This document shows, one piece after another, positions 1-7,564 of a stretch of 64,000 nt of DNA. The DNA is from Robbsia sp. KACC 23696 (GTDB lineage: Bacteria > Pseudomonadota > Gammaproteobacteria > Burkholderiales > Burkholderiaceae). The position numbers were made by a program, and so were the translations under genes. The notes beneath the pieces were generated by a model, which was not told the DNA's origin, ran no database searches, and saw only the letters and a list, made by a program, of their open reading frames with translations. Positions within the stretch are counted from its first letter, which is position 1. The number at the start of each line of letters is the position of its first letter. The stretch is taken from assembly GCF_039852015.1 (NCBI RefSeq), contig NZ_CP156627.1, forward strand, positions 186,001 through 250,000, in the 5' to 3' direction.

Positions 1-3000
1 ATATCCGTAGCTTTGCGAGCCGTAGACGCCAGTCGCAGTGGCGACGCGATTGAGGTTGTCATACGTAATTGTTTGATTCCGCGCTGCCGTCACGGCATCT
101 TGTACTGATGTGATGTTTCCGGAAGCGTCGAAAACATTAGTGAGGCTTTGCACTGTCGCCGTTCCGGCAGAAGCGCTAATGCCAGTCGGTTGATAGTCCA
201 GGTCGTAAGATCGCGTAACGATCAAACCATTCCCGAGCATGAACCGCGTCACATCACCGTATGGGGCGTAGGTAATGGACGATGCGATTTGCGTTTTTGG
301 TGCCGTGGCGGTTTGCTGGGTATCGATCGCAGCGATATGCCCCATCGCATCGCGCGTGTAGTTAACAACGCGGCCCGATGGATAGGTCTGTGAAGTCACA
401 CGACCCGCCGCATCGTATGCAAATTTGCTCACATACGACTTTCCGGCAATCACATTCGTCGTCGAAACGACACGCCCTAAGGCGTCGTATTCGAAGGATG
501 TAGATCCGCTTTGGTCCGTGAAAGACGTGAGCGATCCAACCCCTTTGTTGCCGCTTGCCGTGGAATCGTAATAAAACGCCTGGTTCTCAGAAGGATCCGG
601 CGGGAAGCTCTTCGTCAAGATTCGGTCTAACGCATCGTACGTTGCATCCGTCTCGACGCCGCGTGCGTCTGAGTGCTTAGTCGGATTGCCATGCGCGTCG
701 TACCAAAAAACGTCAGCACCGGTGTCCGGACTTGTTTGTTGAATGACGTCGCCGAAGCCGTTCCGCACGTAGGTGGTTGCAAGCTCCCTCGCATCAGTCA
801 CACCGATGACCTCATCCTTTGCGTTGTACGTTGTTACGGTCGCAAACGCATTCGGGTCTGTTTCCTTTGAAACACGGTTCAGCGCATCAAAGGTCGTTCC
901 GTAAATTTTAGCGCGCGGATCAATCGTCGACGTCTCATTGTTGTTTGCATCGTAAGCATGCTTCACGGTTTGCGATGCTGCGCCGATATTCGCCATCATG
1001 CGACCAAGTTCATCAAACGTCGCAGATTGCTTTGCGGTCACCACCGATGAAGCCGACTTGACAGTTGTCGCTGTGCGATTTCCGAGCGCGTCTAACGCGT
1101 AGTTGATGCTCTCGCCCAATGTGTTCGTAATAGCAACGAGACGATGCGCATCATCATAGCTATACGAGAGCGTCGAGTTATCAGGGAACGTCACAACCGT
1201 CAAATTGCCTGCTGGATCGTAAGTGAATTTTGTTGCAGACTGGTTCGCTCCGGGATTGATCGTCACGGCGGTAACGCGCCCGCGATCATCGTAGGAAAAG
1301 TTCGTTGTTATTCCGTTCGGATCCAGCGACGTTAGAGGCTGGCAACGTCCGTTGATCGACGTATTGCTTGTGGTTTCCCCGAGCTCGTTCGTAACCGAGG
1401 CGAGACAGCCATGTGCGTCATACACATACGACACCGTGTCAGCCGAACCAGAGAGGGGGCCGTCGACAGTGTGCAGTAGCCCGTTAGGATAGTAGGCGTA
1501 AGTCCAAATACGCGTCGTGCCTTGCGTACTATAGGGCACTGTCGAAGTTGTAGTATCAGTCTGTTTTTTTTTACTGAGTAGCCCGCCCGTATAGGTGAAG
1601 TCGGTTGTCAGACCCGGCACAGCGATTTGCGTCGGTAAATTGTAGGTGCTGTCCCACGTCGTTGTTACTGTCCTGGCAGAGGCGGTCCCAACAGCGTCCG
1701 TTTGGCTGATGATGTGCCCTCTTGCGTCGTTCACGTAATTTGTGACATTGCCATTTTTATCGGTGTGACTCGATATATAGCCACGCCCATCGTAAGCGAA
1801 GCTTTCTGTCGTCGCGGGCGTATTGGCTGTCGCGGATGTACTGATACGGGAAACCTTGGCGATGTTTGCAGACCAGGTCAGATCGTAGGTTGATACCTTT
1901 CCAAACGCATTTGTGGAGGTAACGTATCCCGTTCCAATAAGATCGAAGTTATAACTTAGCGTTGTCGCGTCCGCTCCCCCGGCATGCATGCTGCTGACCG
2001 CTCGAAGGTTTTGATCGTATCCCCAGGTGGCGTAGCGCTTTCCATTCTCGTCGATGATGCCGGTCAGCGCACGTGGATAGGAAGGATCATCGTACACATA
2101 GACAACCGTTGGCTGCGTGCTGCCAGGATAAACGACGCTCGTGAGGATTTTGGCGGTACCAACAAGGTCCGCAGTGTTATACGTATAGACGTTTCCGTCA
2201 GGCGTCGTCATCGTGCGCATGGCGCCGTTGACAAACGTAAACGTGAGGGACCGCCCGTACGAATCGACGACCGATGAGAGATTGTTGTTCGCATCATAGG
2301 TCAGCGTCTGACCGTAACCCGACCGCGAAATGACCGAGGTGAGGCGACCATCAAGCGAATACGTTTCGACGTTATCGTTCGAGTCCGTCAGCACCAGACC
2401 ATTATTGATAGACGTGAGTGTCGCATTGACGTCGCCATCGCTTGGGTACCAGCTGTTCGACTGCTTTTCAAAGGCGATGATGGCGCCATCCGCTCTCGTG
2501 GCATAGGTCATCGTCGCAGCACTGCCATCCCCCGTGTTAAATCGGAGATGTCTGTCGAAGTTCGACCGCCAGCCAGCACCTAATGAAGAGATTTCTTGGG
2601 AAAGGCTGTTGTAATGGCGACTGAAGATCAAAGGATCTTGTCCGACCGTAGTGAAATCCGTGGTGGCTTCGTATTTGTTGCCAATGTTCACGGCGACAGG
2701 ATTCCCGACCATTTTCTCGCCTGGAGTACAACCACACCCTAATTGCTTGGGAAGAACCTTAGCGACATTAGAACACCCGCTCGGTTGCAATCCATCGATA
2801 GCAGAGGATGGACAATCAGCGAACGCCGTTCCATCGAGCGGCGTGACGTATTGGACTTGATATCGGTACCCCTGAATTCGCCCGTAATTATCAAAGACCG
2901 GGCCTTGTACTCCCAAGCACCCACCGCCGTAAAAAACACCCCAATAGTCACATACTTCTTGAGGACTACTACAGTTTGACCCACACCCACTACTTCCGGT

Positions 3001-3090
3001 GTAACCCCAACCGGCTTGGACGGGTGTCGGTGACGAAATAAAGAATGCAGCGAACGCAAGGCAAATAATGATTCGTATTGTCGCGAACAT
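1..3090 (-). CDS. RHS/YD-repeat protein with signal peptide, partial (C-terminus beyond window)
   Basis: The reverse strand is open for 1030 codons from an ATG at 3090 to the window edge, preceded by AAGGA seven bases upstream. Residues 1-26 form a Sec signal peptide (hydrophobic IIICLAFAAFF, cleavage likely after PVQA). A Cys-rich segment follows (about residues 31-125). From about residue 128 comes the DUF6531-like entry motif GNPVAVNIGNKYEATTDF, typical of RHS proteins, then many YD repeats such as SYDDAHRL and TYDALDRI. RHS proteins build a hollow beta-shell around a C-terminal toxin in contact-dependent or secreted polymorphic toxin systems. The toxin end and its immunity gene would lie left of the window. 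The Sec signal argues for general export rather than type VI loading, which is an inference. The region is AT-richer than the backbone, consistent with transfer. Confidence 0.88.
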   Translation of the reverse strand, partial: MFATIRIIICLAFAAFFISSPTPVQAGWGYTGSSGCGSNCSSPQEVCDYWGVFYGGGCLGVQGPVFDNYGRIQGYRYQVQYVTPLDGTAFADCPSSAIDGLQPSGCSNVAKVLPKQLGCGCTPGEKMVGNPVAVNIGNKYEATTDFTTVGQDPLIFSRHYNSLSQEISSLGAGWRSNFDRHLRFNTGDGSAATMTYATRADGAIIAFEKQSNSWYPSDGDVNATLTSINNGLVLTDSNDNVETYSLDGRLTSVISRSGYGQTLTYDANNNLSSVVDSYGRSLTFTFVNGAMRTMTTPDGNVYTYNTADLVGTAKILTSVVYPGSTQPTVVYVYDDPSYPRALTGIIDENGKRYATWGYDQNLRAVSSMHAGGADATTLSYNFDLIGTGYVTSTNAFGKVSTYDLTWSANIAKVSRISTSATANTPATTESFAYDGRGYISSHTDKNGNVTNYVNDARGHIISQTDAVGTASARTVTTTWDSTYNLPTQIAVPGLTTDFTYTGGLLSKKKQTDTTTSTVPYSTQGTTRIWTYAYYPNGLLHTVDGPLSGSADTVSYVYDAHGCLASVTNELGETTSNTSINGRCQPLTSLDPNGITTNFSYDDRGRVTAVTINPGANQSATKFTYDPAGNLTVVTFPDNSTLSYSYDDAHRLVAITNTLGESINYALDALGNRTATTVKSASSVVTAKQSATFDELGRMMANIGAASQTVKHAYDANNNETSTIDPRAKIYGTTFDALNRVSKETDPNAFATVTTYNAKDEVIGVTDARELATTYVRNGFGDVIQQTSPDTGADVFWYDAHGNPTKHSDARGVETDATYDALDRILTKSFPPDPSENQAFYYDSTASGNKGVGSLTSFTDQSGSTSFEYDALGRVVSTTNVIAGKSYVSKFAYDAAGRVTSQTYPSGRVVNYTRDAMGHIAAIDTQQTATAPKTQIASSITYAPYGDVTRFMLGNGLIVTRSYDLDYQPTGISASAGTATVQSLTNVFDASGNITSVQDAVTAARNQTITYDNLNRVATATGVYGSQSYGY

Positions 3091-3365
3091 GCAAGCATCC
3101 TTACTAAGTCAGTTGCCAAAAATCATTGGCAGGAAATCAGAGTTCAGGAAAAACACCATCGGATAAATTGCCACTGCAAAATATGTATGAAAGAATTTTG
3201 AAAGTAAAGTGAATATTTTATCCATGCGTATTTATAGCGTTTTGCTGAACGTATAATTATTTTTCATTCTGCATTGAATTTTTAATTACAATCCAGTCGC
3301 ATACACCGCGCAACTTTAGAAGTATTACCGCTTCCTTGCCAGTCCGGTCAGCGGCTGCGTTGTAT
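3091..3365. other. AT-rich intergenic region upstream of the RHS gene
   Basis: No credible gene is seen in these 275 bases between the RHS start and the left end of the insertion sequence. The stretch is strongly AT-rich at 3120-3300 and must contain the RHS promoter, reading leftwards. The insertion sequence next to it may have displaced upstream control elements. Confidence 0.5.
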
Positions 3366-3380
3366 TGACCTGCTCCCCGC
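3366..3380. repeat. Left terminal inverted repeat of the IS3-family element
   Basis: TGACCTGCTCCCCGC matches the reverse complement of 4550-4564 (TGACCTGCCCCCGGC) at 13 of 15 positions. Confidence 0.8.
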
Positions 3381-3427
3381 GATTGGTACGCGAATGATGT
3401 AGAGTCCGTTCCAAAGGGAGCGGAGAC

Positions 3428-3688
3428 ATGAAGACGCGATTCACGGAAGAGCAAATCATCGGCATATTGAAGGAAGCCGAGGCGGGTCTGAAGGCATCGG
3501 AGCTGTGCCGTAAGCACGGGATTTCCGAGGCGACCTACTACAATTGGAAGTCAAAGTTCGGCGGGATGACGGTTTCAGAGGCTCAGCGGCTGAAGGAATT
3601 GGAATCCGAGAATGCCCGGCTGAAGCGATTGCTGGCTGAGTCGATGCTCGACAACGCCGCGTTGAAGGACCTCGTGCGCCAAAAGTAG
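3428..3688 (+). CDS. IS3-family transposase OrfA
   Basis: This 86-residue protein starts at an ATG with GGAGCGGAGAC just upstream. It has the OrfA layout: an N-terminal helix-turn-helix (FTEEQIIGILKEAEAG, CRKHGISEATYYNWKSKFGG) that binds the element's ends, and a C-terminal leucine zipper with heptad leucines (LKELESENARLKRLLAES) for oligomerisation. It ends VRQK-stop. The last Lys codon lies on an A-AAG slippery site, so a fraction of ribosomes should shift by -1 into orfB to make the OrfAB transposase. Confidence 0.92.
   Translation: MKTRFTEEQIIGILKEAEAGLKASELCRKHGISEATYYNWKSKFGGMTVSEAQRLKELESENARLKRLLAESMLDNAALKDLVRQK
3681..3685 (+). other. Probable -1 programmed ribosomal frameshift site (AAAAG)
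   Basis: The final Lys codon AAG of orfA (3683-3685) is preceded by AAs, so tRNA-Lys can slip back one base to AAA before the TAG. In the -1 frame the reading continues VASPQAKREAVQKLMSERA into orfB without a stop. IS3-family elements are known to make their transposase this way. The slip site here is a single A-AAG tetramer rather than the stronger A-AAA-AAG heptamer. Confidence 0.6.
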
Positions 3689-3726
3689 CAAGCCCGCAGG
3701 CCAAGCGCGAAGCCGTTCAGAAGTTA

Positions 3727-4548
3727 ATGAGCGAACGCGCTATGGGCATCACCCGTGCCTGCGGGCTTGTTGGTATCTCCCGGTCCTTGTTTCTTTATAA
3801 GTCGACTCGCGAGAGCGATGTGGCTTTGAACGAACGCATGACGGCCATCGCTGCTGTGAAGCGACGTTACGGCTATCGCCGTATTCACGTGCTTCTTCGG
3901 CGCGAAGGCTGGGTTGCAAACCATAAGAAGATATGGCGGCTGTACAGTCTTGCTGGTTTGAGCGTTCGCCGACGAAAGCGCAAGCGAATTGCGGCTGTCG
4001 AGCGGGTGCAAAAGCCCGTGCCCAGTGGCCCTAACCAGAGCTGGTCGATGGATTTTGTATCGGATGGCCTAGCGTATGAACGTCGCTTCCGAAGCTTGAA
4101 CGTGGTCGACGATTACACGCGAGAATGTTTGGCGATTGAAGTTGATACGTCGTTGCCGGGCTTGCGGGTACGGCAGGTTATGGAGAGGCTTTGCGAGATG
4201 CGTGGCCTGCCGTTATCCATCACTGTGGATAACGGGCCGGAATTTGCAGGGAAAGTGCTTGATGCCTGGGCTTATGATGCAGGTGTCACGCTGTCGTTCA
4301 TTCGACCAGGAAAGCCTGTCGAGAACGCGTATATCGAGAGTTTCAACGGCAAGTTTCGAGACGAATGTCTGAATGAGCATTGGTTCACGTCGATGCGTCA
4401 TGCCAGGGAAATCATCGAAGCCTGGCGCATCGAGTACAACACCGAGCGGCCGCATAGTTCGCTTGGTTATCTAACGCCTGAACAGTTCGCCACCGCGTAC
4501 TGTCAGAAAGGGTTTTTAACGACGGACTCTACAGCGGTTGGAGACTAA
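3727..4548 (+). CDS. IS3-family transposase OrfB (DDE integrase)
   Basis: The 273-residue catalytic part of the transposase. The N-terminal HTH_21 region (RRYGYRRIHVLLRREGW) precedes an rve integrase core. The catalytic triad is visible as Asp109 (SWSMDFVSDG), Asp168 (ITVDNGPEF) and Glu204 (YIESFNGKFRDECLNE), a DD(35)E spacing. The C-terminal YNTERPHSSLGYLTPEQF motif is a family hallmark. The frame is open upstream of the ATG back to the frameshift site, as expected for an OrfAB fusion. No disabling change is seen. Confidence 0.93.
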   Translation: MSERAMGITRACGLVGISRSLFLYKSTRESDVALNERMTAIAAVKRRYGYRRIHVLLRREGWVANHKKIWRLYSLAGLSVRRRKRKRIAAVERVQKPVPSGPNQSWSMDFVSDGLAYERRFRSLNVVDDYTRECLAIEVDTSLPGLRVRQVMERLCEMRGLPLSITVDNGPEFAGKVLDAWAYDAGVTLSFIRPGKPVENAYIESFNGKFRDECLNEHWFTSMRHAREIIEAWRIEYNTERPHSSLGYLTPEQFATAYCQKGFLTTDSTAVGD

Positions 4549-4549
4549 T

Positions 4550-4564
4550 GCCGGGGGCAGGTCA
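4550..4564. repeat. Right terminal inverted repeat of the IS3-family element
   Basis: The segment ending GGGGGCAGGTCA is the inverted partner of 3366-3380. Confidence 0.8.
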
Positions 4565-4626
4565 GCGGCACCAAATGCGGAGTATCTGTCCGACAGTGAC
4601 ACCGCGCCATTTCTCATTTATAAAAA

Positions 4627-5220
4627 TTAACTAGGATTGCCATAATTTTCCAATAATTTATCTTGCCACTCGGGCAATATCCGACTAAACGGATGCCCAA
4701 CTCGCCAACGCGCGTCCCCTGTTCCACCTACTTTCTGGGCATGCACTTTTTCAAGTATCGAGCCATACGCCGCTGATTCCACACCATCCCGAACCGCGAA
4801 AACGGCAAGATCCTCTGCTCTTTCGCAATAAATTGCCCATTCTCCGACATCTGAGCTACAGCAATAACGCCCTATGTCGTAGAGCCATCCATTCGATGCT
4901 CCGCCCTCTTTAAGTCTTTCAAAAAACCGATTTGCGTCCATATCCGAATCAATGAAAATCATTTCCGCGTGTTCGTAGTCGATCGGTTTGCTTCTTGCTA
5001 CGTTCAGTAGACAACACGACCTCGCGCCTTCTATACGAAGCAATCCCGAGACAAGTTCCACGAAATCAGGTGCGAAAATGAAATCAGACTCAAAGAACGA
5101 AAAATTCGAGACCTCCGACGAGAAAACTCGTTCGGGAAGTGCTCTATCGAGATCGACGTATGCAAAGGAATGCGCAAACGCTTTCCGTCTCACGCTTTCG
5201 ATAGAAGATGCTTTTTCCAT
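4627..5220 (-). CDS. Hypothetical protein, probable orphan immunity protein of a polymorphic toxin
   Basis: I do not recognise the family. The start at 5220 (MEKASSIESV) is chosen because AGGAAA stands five bases upstream; an in-frame start lies at 5244. The 197-residue product has no signal peptide or membrane segment and is acidic (for example IDSDMDAN). Base composition is AT-rich and unlike the thiE-like neighbour. It follows, by 27 bases on the same strand, a short open frame that ends like a toxin C-terminus, and it sits beside an RHS gene. Size, acidity and position fit an immunity protein, but this is inferred from context only. Confidence 0.55.
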   Translation of the reverse strand: MEKASSIESVRRKAFAHSFAYVDLDRALPERVFSSEVSNFSFFESDFIFAPDFVELVSGLLRIEGARSCCLLNVARSKPIDYEHAEMIFIDSDMDANRFFERLKEGGASNGWLYDIGRYCCSSDVGEWAIYCERAEDLAVFAVRDGVESAAYGSILEKVHAQKVGGTGDARWRVGHPFSRILPEWQDKLLENYGNPS

Positions 5221-5247
5221 GACGATTTCCTGAAAGCAAACCAATAA

Positions 5248-5471
5248 TTAAGGTCCACCCGGATTAAATTTAACCGAACCGCCGCTTCCAAAGAATACTT
5301 GTGCACCTGGATTCCGATGCGTGGCTGCCGCATGCGGTTTTGCTGTTTCGACCAAATCATCCGAGAGCTTTAATGCGATCGCGATGTTGAACATACAGGC
5401 GTTAATTCGAGTCGGATGGCATCGCAAAATGATCCAAAAACCACCTTCCGGCAATAAGGAGCGGCGGCCCC
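5248..5471 (-). pseudogene. Remnant of a polymorphic-toxin C-terminus (tail fragment)
   Basis: A reverse-strand frame ends at 5248 with FGSGGSVKFNPGGP-stop, 27 bases before the immunity-like gene. An internal ATG at 5394 would give 48 residues (MFNIAIALKL...). The frame runs without a stop into the 3' end of the ThiE-like gene, so the part that would carry the RHS body is missing. The arrangement toxin-tail then immunity gene is usual for RHS/CDI orphan cassettes. The fragment is too short to name a toxin family and could be non-coding. Confidence 0.35.
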
Positions 5472-6095
5472 TCAGGAAATCACATCTTCGCCCCAAAAGG
5501 CGCGGATTGCCGCGATGCCTCGCGCGCCTGCCTGCTGCGCCTCCGCCAATGATTCGATGCGCATTCCCCCCAACGCGTAGACCGGAACTGATGTCAGCGC
5601 AACGAGCGTGCTGAATCGCGACCAGCCCAAGGGGATCGCGTTCGAATGGGTTTTGGTCGGCAAGACCGGGGAGACCGTCAACAGATCCACGCCGAGCTGC
5701 GTGGCATGCCGTATTTGCGTTTCATCGTGACAGGCCGCCGACACCAGAAAGTCCGCCGGCAGAGGACGTTGCGTGCATGCCATCAGACGCGTGCTGGTCA
5801 AGTGAACCCCGTCCGCGTGCAACGACAGCGCCAGCTCAGGCGCCGCATTCAGCAACAACCGCGCGCCATGTCGATGACAACACCGCAGCACGTCGGTCGC
5901 GAGCCGCCGATACGCTTGCGCGTCCAGCGTCCTTGCTCGCAGTTGTACCAAGGTGATACCGCGCGCGAGCGCCGCCTCCAATGCTGCGAGATAGAAAGAA
6001 TGCGTGCTGGAAACCGAGCCGGACAGCAGTGCGTTCGACGTCGGTTCGGGCGTGACGAGATAGTGAGGCGGCAACACAAAGGGCGAAGTCGTCAT
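5472..6095 (-). CDS. Thiamine phosphate synthase-like (ThiE/TenI fold) protein
   Basis: The product has 207 residues from the ATG at 6095 (MTTSPFVLPPHYLVTPE). The TIM-barrel of the TMP-TENI family is recognisable: ITLVQLRAR (beta2), LLLNAAPELA, HADGVHLTS, SAACHDETQIRHA, LLTVSPVLPTKTHSNAIPLGW and YALGGM near the C-terminus. The wording SPVLPTxSHxxxxPLGW is typical of the ThiE-like domain that many proteobacteria carry fused behind a MutT/Nudix domain. Here it stands alone. The usual QxRxK phosphate/pyrimidine motif reads Q-L-R-A-R, so true thiamine phosphate synthesis is uncertain. A longer in-frame start at 6212 adds a low-complexity leader and is less likely. Confidence 0.75.
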   Translation of the reverse strand: MTTSPFVLPPHYLVTPEPTSNALLSGSVSSTHSFYLAALEAALARGITLVQLRARTLDAQAYRRLATDVLRCCHRHGARLLLNAAPELALSLHADGVHLTSTRLMACTQRPLPADFLVSAACHDETQIRHATQLGVDLLTVSPVLPTKTHSNAIPLGWSRFSTLVALTSVPVYALGGMRIESLAEAQQAGARGIAAIRAFWGEDVIS

Positions 6096-6247
6096 GACAA
6101 TCCGATCAGATTGCGAGGGGGTGGCTGACTCGGAATCTACCCTATTTTCCCCTCTCGGCGTAAGCGATCGCGCGACGCGAATAAAGGCCGTGTCGTCCGG
6201 CCCTTTCCTCATCGCGCCTCTGCTGCCGAACGCCCGTTACCGCGTTT

Positions 6248-7447
6248 TCACGCGCCCTGCGAACAGCGCTTCAAAAACCGCGGACGCGCGGCGGCCTGAC
6301 CGGCGTTCGATGCCACCGTCGTCGCCGCACTCCACCACGACGCACCGGTCCCCGGCACCTCCAGATCGAGCCGCTCGCCGATAGGCGGTGTCGACAACAC
6401 AACGCCCCGCGCCTGCGCCAAGGCACTGACACGCTCGAACGGCTCTTGCCAGCGATGCATCGCCAGATCGAAAGTGCCATTGTGAATCGGCACCATGCAA
6501 CGACCGCGCAAATCGATATGCGCCTGCACCGTTTCTTCCGGCTGCATATGCACGTAAGGCCAGCGCTTGTCGTAGGCGCCCGTTTCCATCATCGTCACAT
6601 CGAACGGCCCGAGGCGCTCGCCGATTTCCTTGAAGCCGTCGAAATAGCCGGTATCGCCACTGAAGAAAAAGCGCTTCGCGCCATCGACGATGACCCACGA
6701 GGCCCACAAGGTGCTATTGCCATCGAGCAGACTGCGTCCCGAGAAATGCTGCGCGGGCGTCGCCGTGAACGCAATGCCGTCGACGACCGTCCCCTGCCAC
6801 CAATCGAACTGCTGCACCTTGGCCGGATCGATGCCCCATTCGATCAAGCGATCGCCCACCCCCAGCGGCGTCAGGAACACGCCGGTCTTTTCCGCCAGCG
6901 CGCACACCGTTTCGCGATCCAGGTGATCGTAATGATCATGCGACAGAATCACCGCGCGCAGCGGCGGCAGTTCGTCGAGCGCGATCGGCGGCGCGTGGAA
7001 GCGCTTCGGGCCCATCCGCTTGAACGGCGATGCCCGCTCGGCAAATACCGGGTCCGTCAACCAGAACGCCCCGCGCAGCTTGAACAGCAGTGTCGAATGG
7101 CCCAGCCGATACAGACTGAGATCGGGCGCGGCATCCAGGTTCGCACGAGAAAGCGCCTTCACCGGAATGCCGCCGGAACCGTCATCCGGACGGGTATCGC
7201 GGGGCTTGTTGAACAGCATGTCCCAGATAATGCCGAGCGTTTTGACGAATGTTTCCGCCGGGCGGGGCTTCACATTGCGGAAGCGCTTGCCATCGTGCTG
7301 CCGCGACCGCCCGAACCACCGCTGGCCGCGACGAGCGGCCGTCGATCCCAGGATCGACGACAAACCGCCCGACGACGCCGGCGACACGTCCTGTCGTGCC
7401 GTGTCACGTGCTTGCGTCGCCGTCTCGTTTTCCGATGCCCTCTCCAT
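6248..7447 (-). CDS. MBL-fold metal-dependent hydrolase (NAPE-PLD/UlaG-like)
   Basis: The start at 7447 (MERASENETATQ) has GAGGAG seven bases upstream; the product is 399 residues. About 90 basic, low-complexity N-terminal residues precede the metallo-beta-lactamase fold. Metal ligands are visible in SHDHYDHLD (HxHxDH variant), the TPAQHFSGRS histidine, FSGDTGY aspartate and VPIHNGTFD histidine. The GHSTLLFKLRGAFWLTDPVF segment and the overall order match the NAPE-PLD/RomA-like branch, whose members hydrolyse phosphodiesters or lactones. The substrate is unknown. It is transcribed divergently from a TetR gene with two operator-like sites between them, which suggests direct repression by that TetR. 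Confidence 0.85.
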   Translation of the reverse strand: MERASENETATQARDTARQDVSPASSGGLSSILGSTAARRGQRWFGRSRQHDGKRFRNVKPRPAETFVKTLGIIWDMLFNKPRDTRPDDGSGGIPVKALSRANLDAAPDLSLYRLGHSTLLFKLRGAFWLTDPVFAERASPFKRMGPKRFHAPPIALDELPPLRAVILSHDHYDHLDRETVCALAEKTGVFLTPLGVGDRLIEWGIDPAKVQQFDWWQGTVVDGIAFTATPAQHFSGRSLLDGNSTLWASWVIVDGAKRFFFSGDTGYFDGFKEIGERLGPFDVTMMETGAYDKRWPYVHMQPEETVQAHIDLRGRCMVPIHNGTFDLAMHRWQEPFERVSALAQARGVVLSTPPIGERLDLEVPGTGASWWSAATTVASNAGQAAARPRFLKRCSQGA

Positions 7448-7487
7448 GCCCGCGCTCCTCGACCTTCCCGTGAGAGGTCTTTGAATG

Positions 7488-7503
7488 TACACTACTCGGT
7501 GTA
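7488..7503. promoter_or_regulatory. Operator-like palindrome 1 (TACAC-N6-GTGTA)
   Basis: TACACTACTCGGTGTA is an inverted repeat of five-base arms with a six-base spacer. It lies 41 bases upstream of the hydrolase start and repeats in near-identical form at 7539. Its place in a TetR/target intergenic region fits a TetR dimer site. Confidence 0.65.
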
Positions 7504-7538
7504 GTTTATCGACAGTGTATCGCGCCCCTTCCGAAAGG

Positions 7539-7554
7539 TAAACTGCGCGGTGTA
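7539..7554. promoter_or_regulatory. Operator-like palindrome 2 (TAAAC-N6-GTGTA)
   Basis: TAAACTGCGCGGTGTA has the same arm and spacer geometry as site 1 and ends ten bases before the TetR start codon. Binding here would block transcription or translation initiation of the regulator itself, suggesting autoregulation. Confidence 0.6.
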
Positions 7555-7564
7555 GAATTCGCGC

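Larger units (their letters stand above)
3366..4564 (+). mobile_element. IS3-family insertion sequence (IS407-like group)
   Basis: The element is about 1199 bp, the normal size for IS3-family members. It has imperfect terminal inverted repeats beginning TGACCTGC at 3366 and ending GCAGGTCA at 4564, with the family's TG...CA ends. Two overlapping-frame genes (orfA 3428-3688, orfB -1 frame to 4548) encode a helix-turn-helix/leucine-zipper protein and a DDE integrase. The four bases flanking it (GTAT left, GCGG right) do not match, so no target-site duplication is visible. Both transposase genes look intact. Confidence 0.88.

Noticed and set aside
2739-3119. A 126-residue minus-strand reading frame over the RHS start
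   Set aside because: It is in another frame from the RHS gene, whose signal peptide, ribosome site and YD repeats are clear.
3346-3370. A second insertion-sequence end or circle junction left of the element
   Set aside because: IS3-family circle junctions have three or four bases between ends; here 15 bases separate GGTCA from the left repeat.
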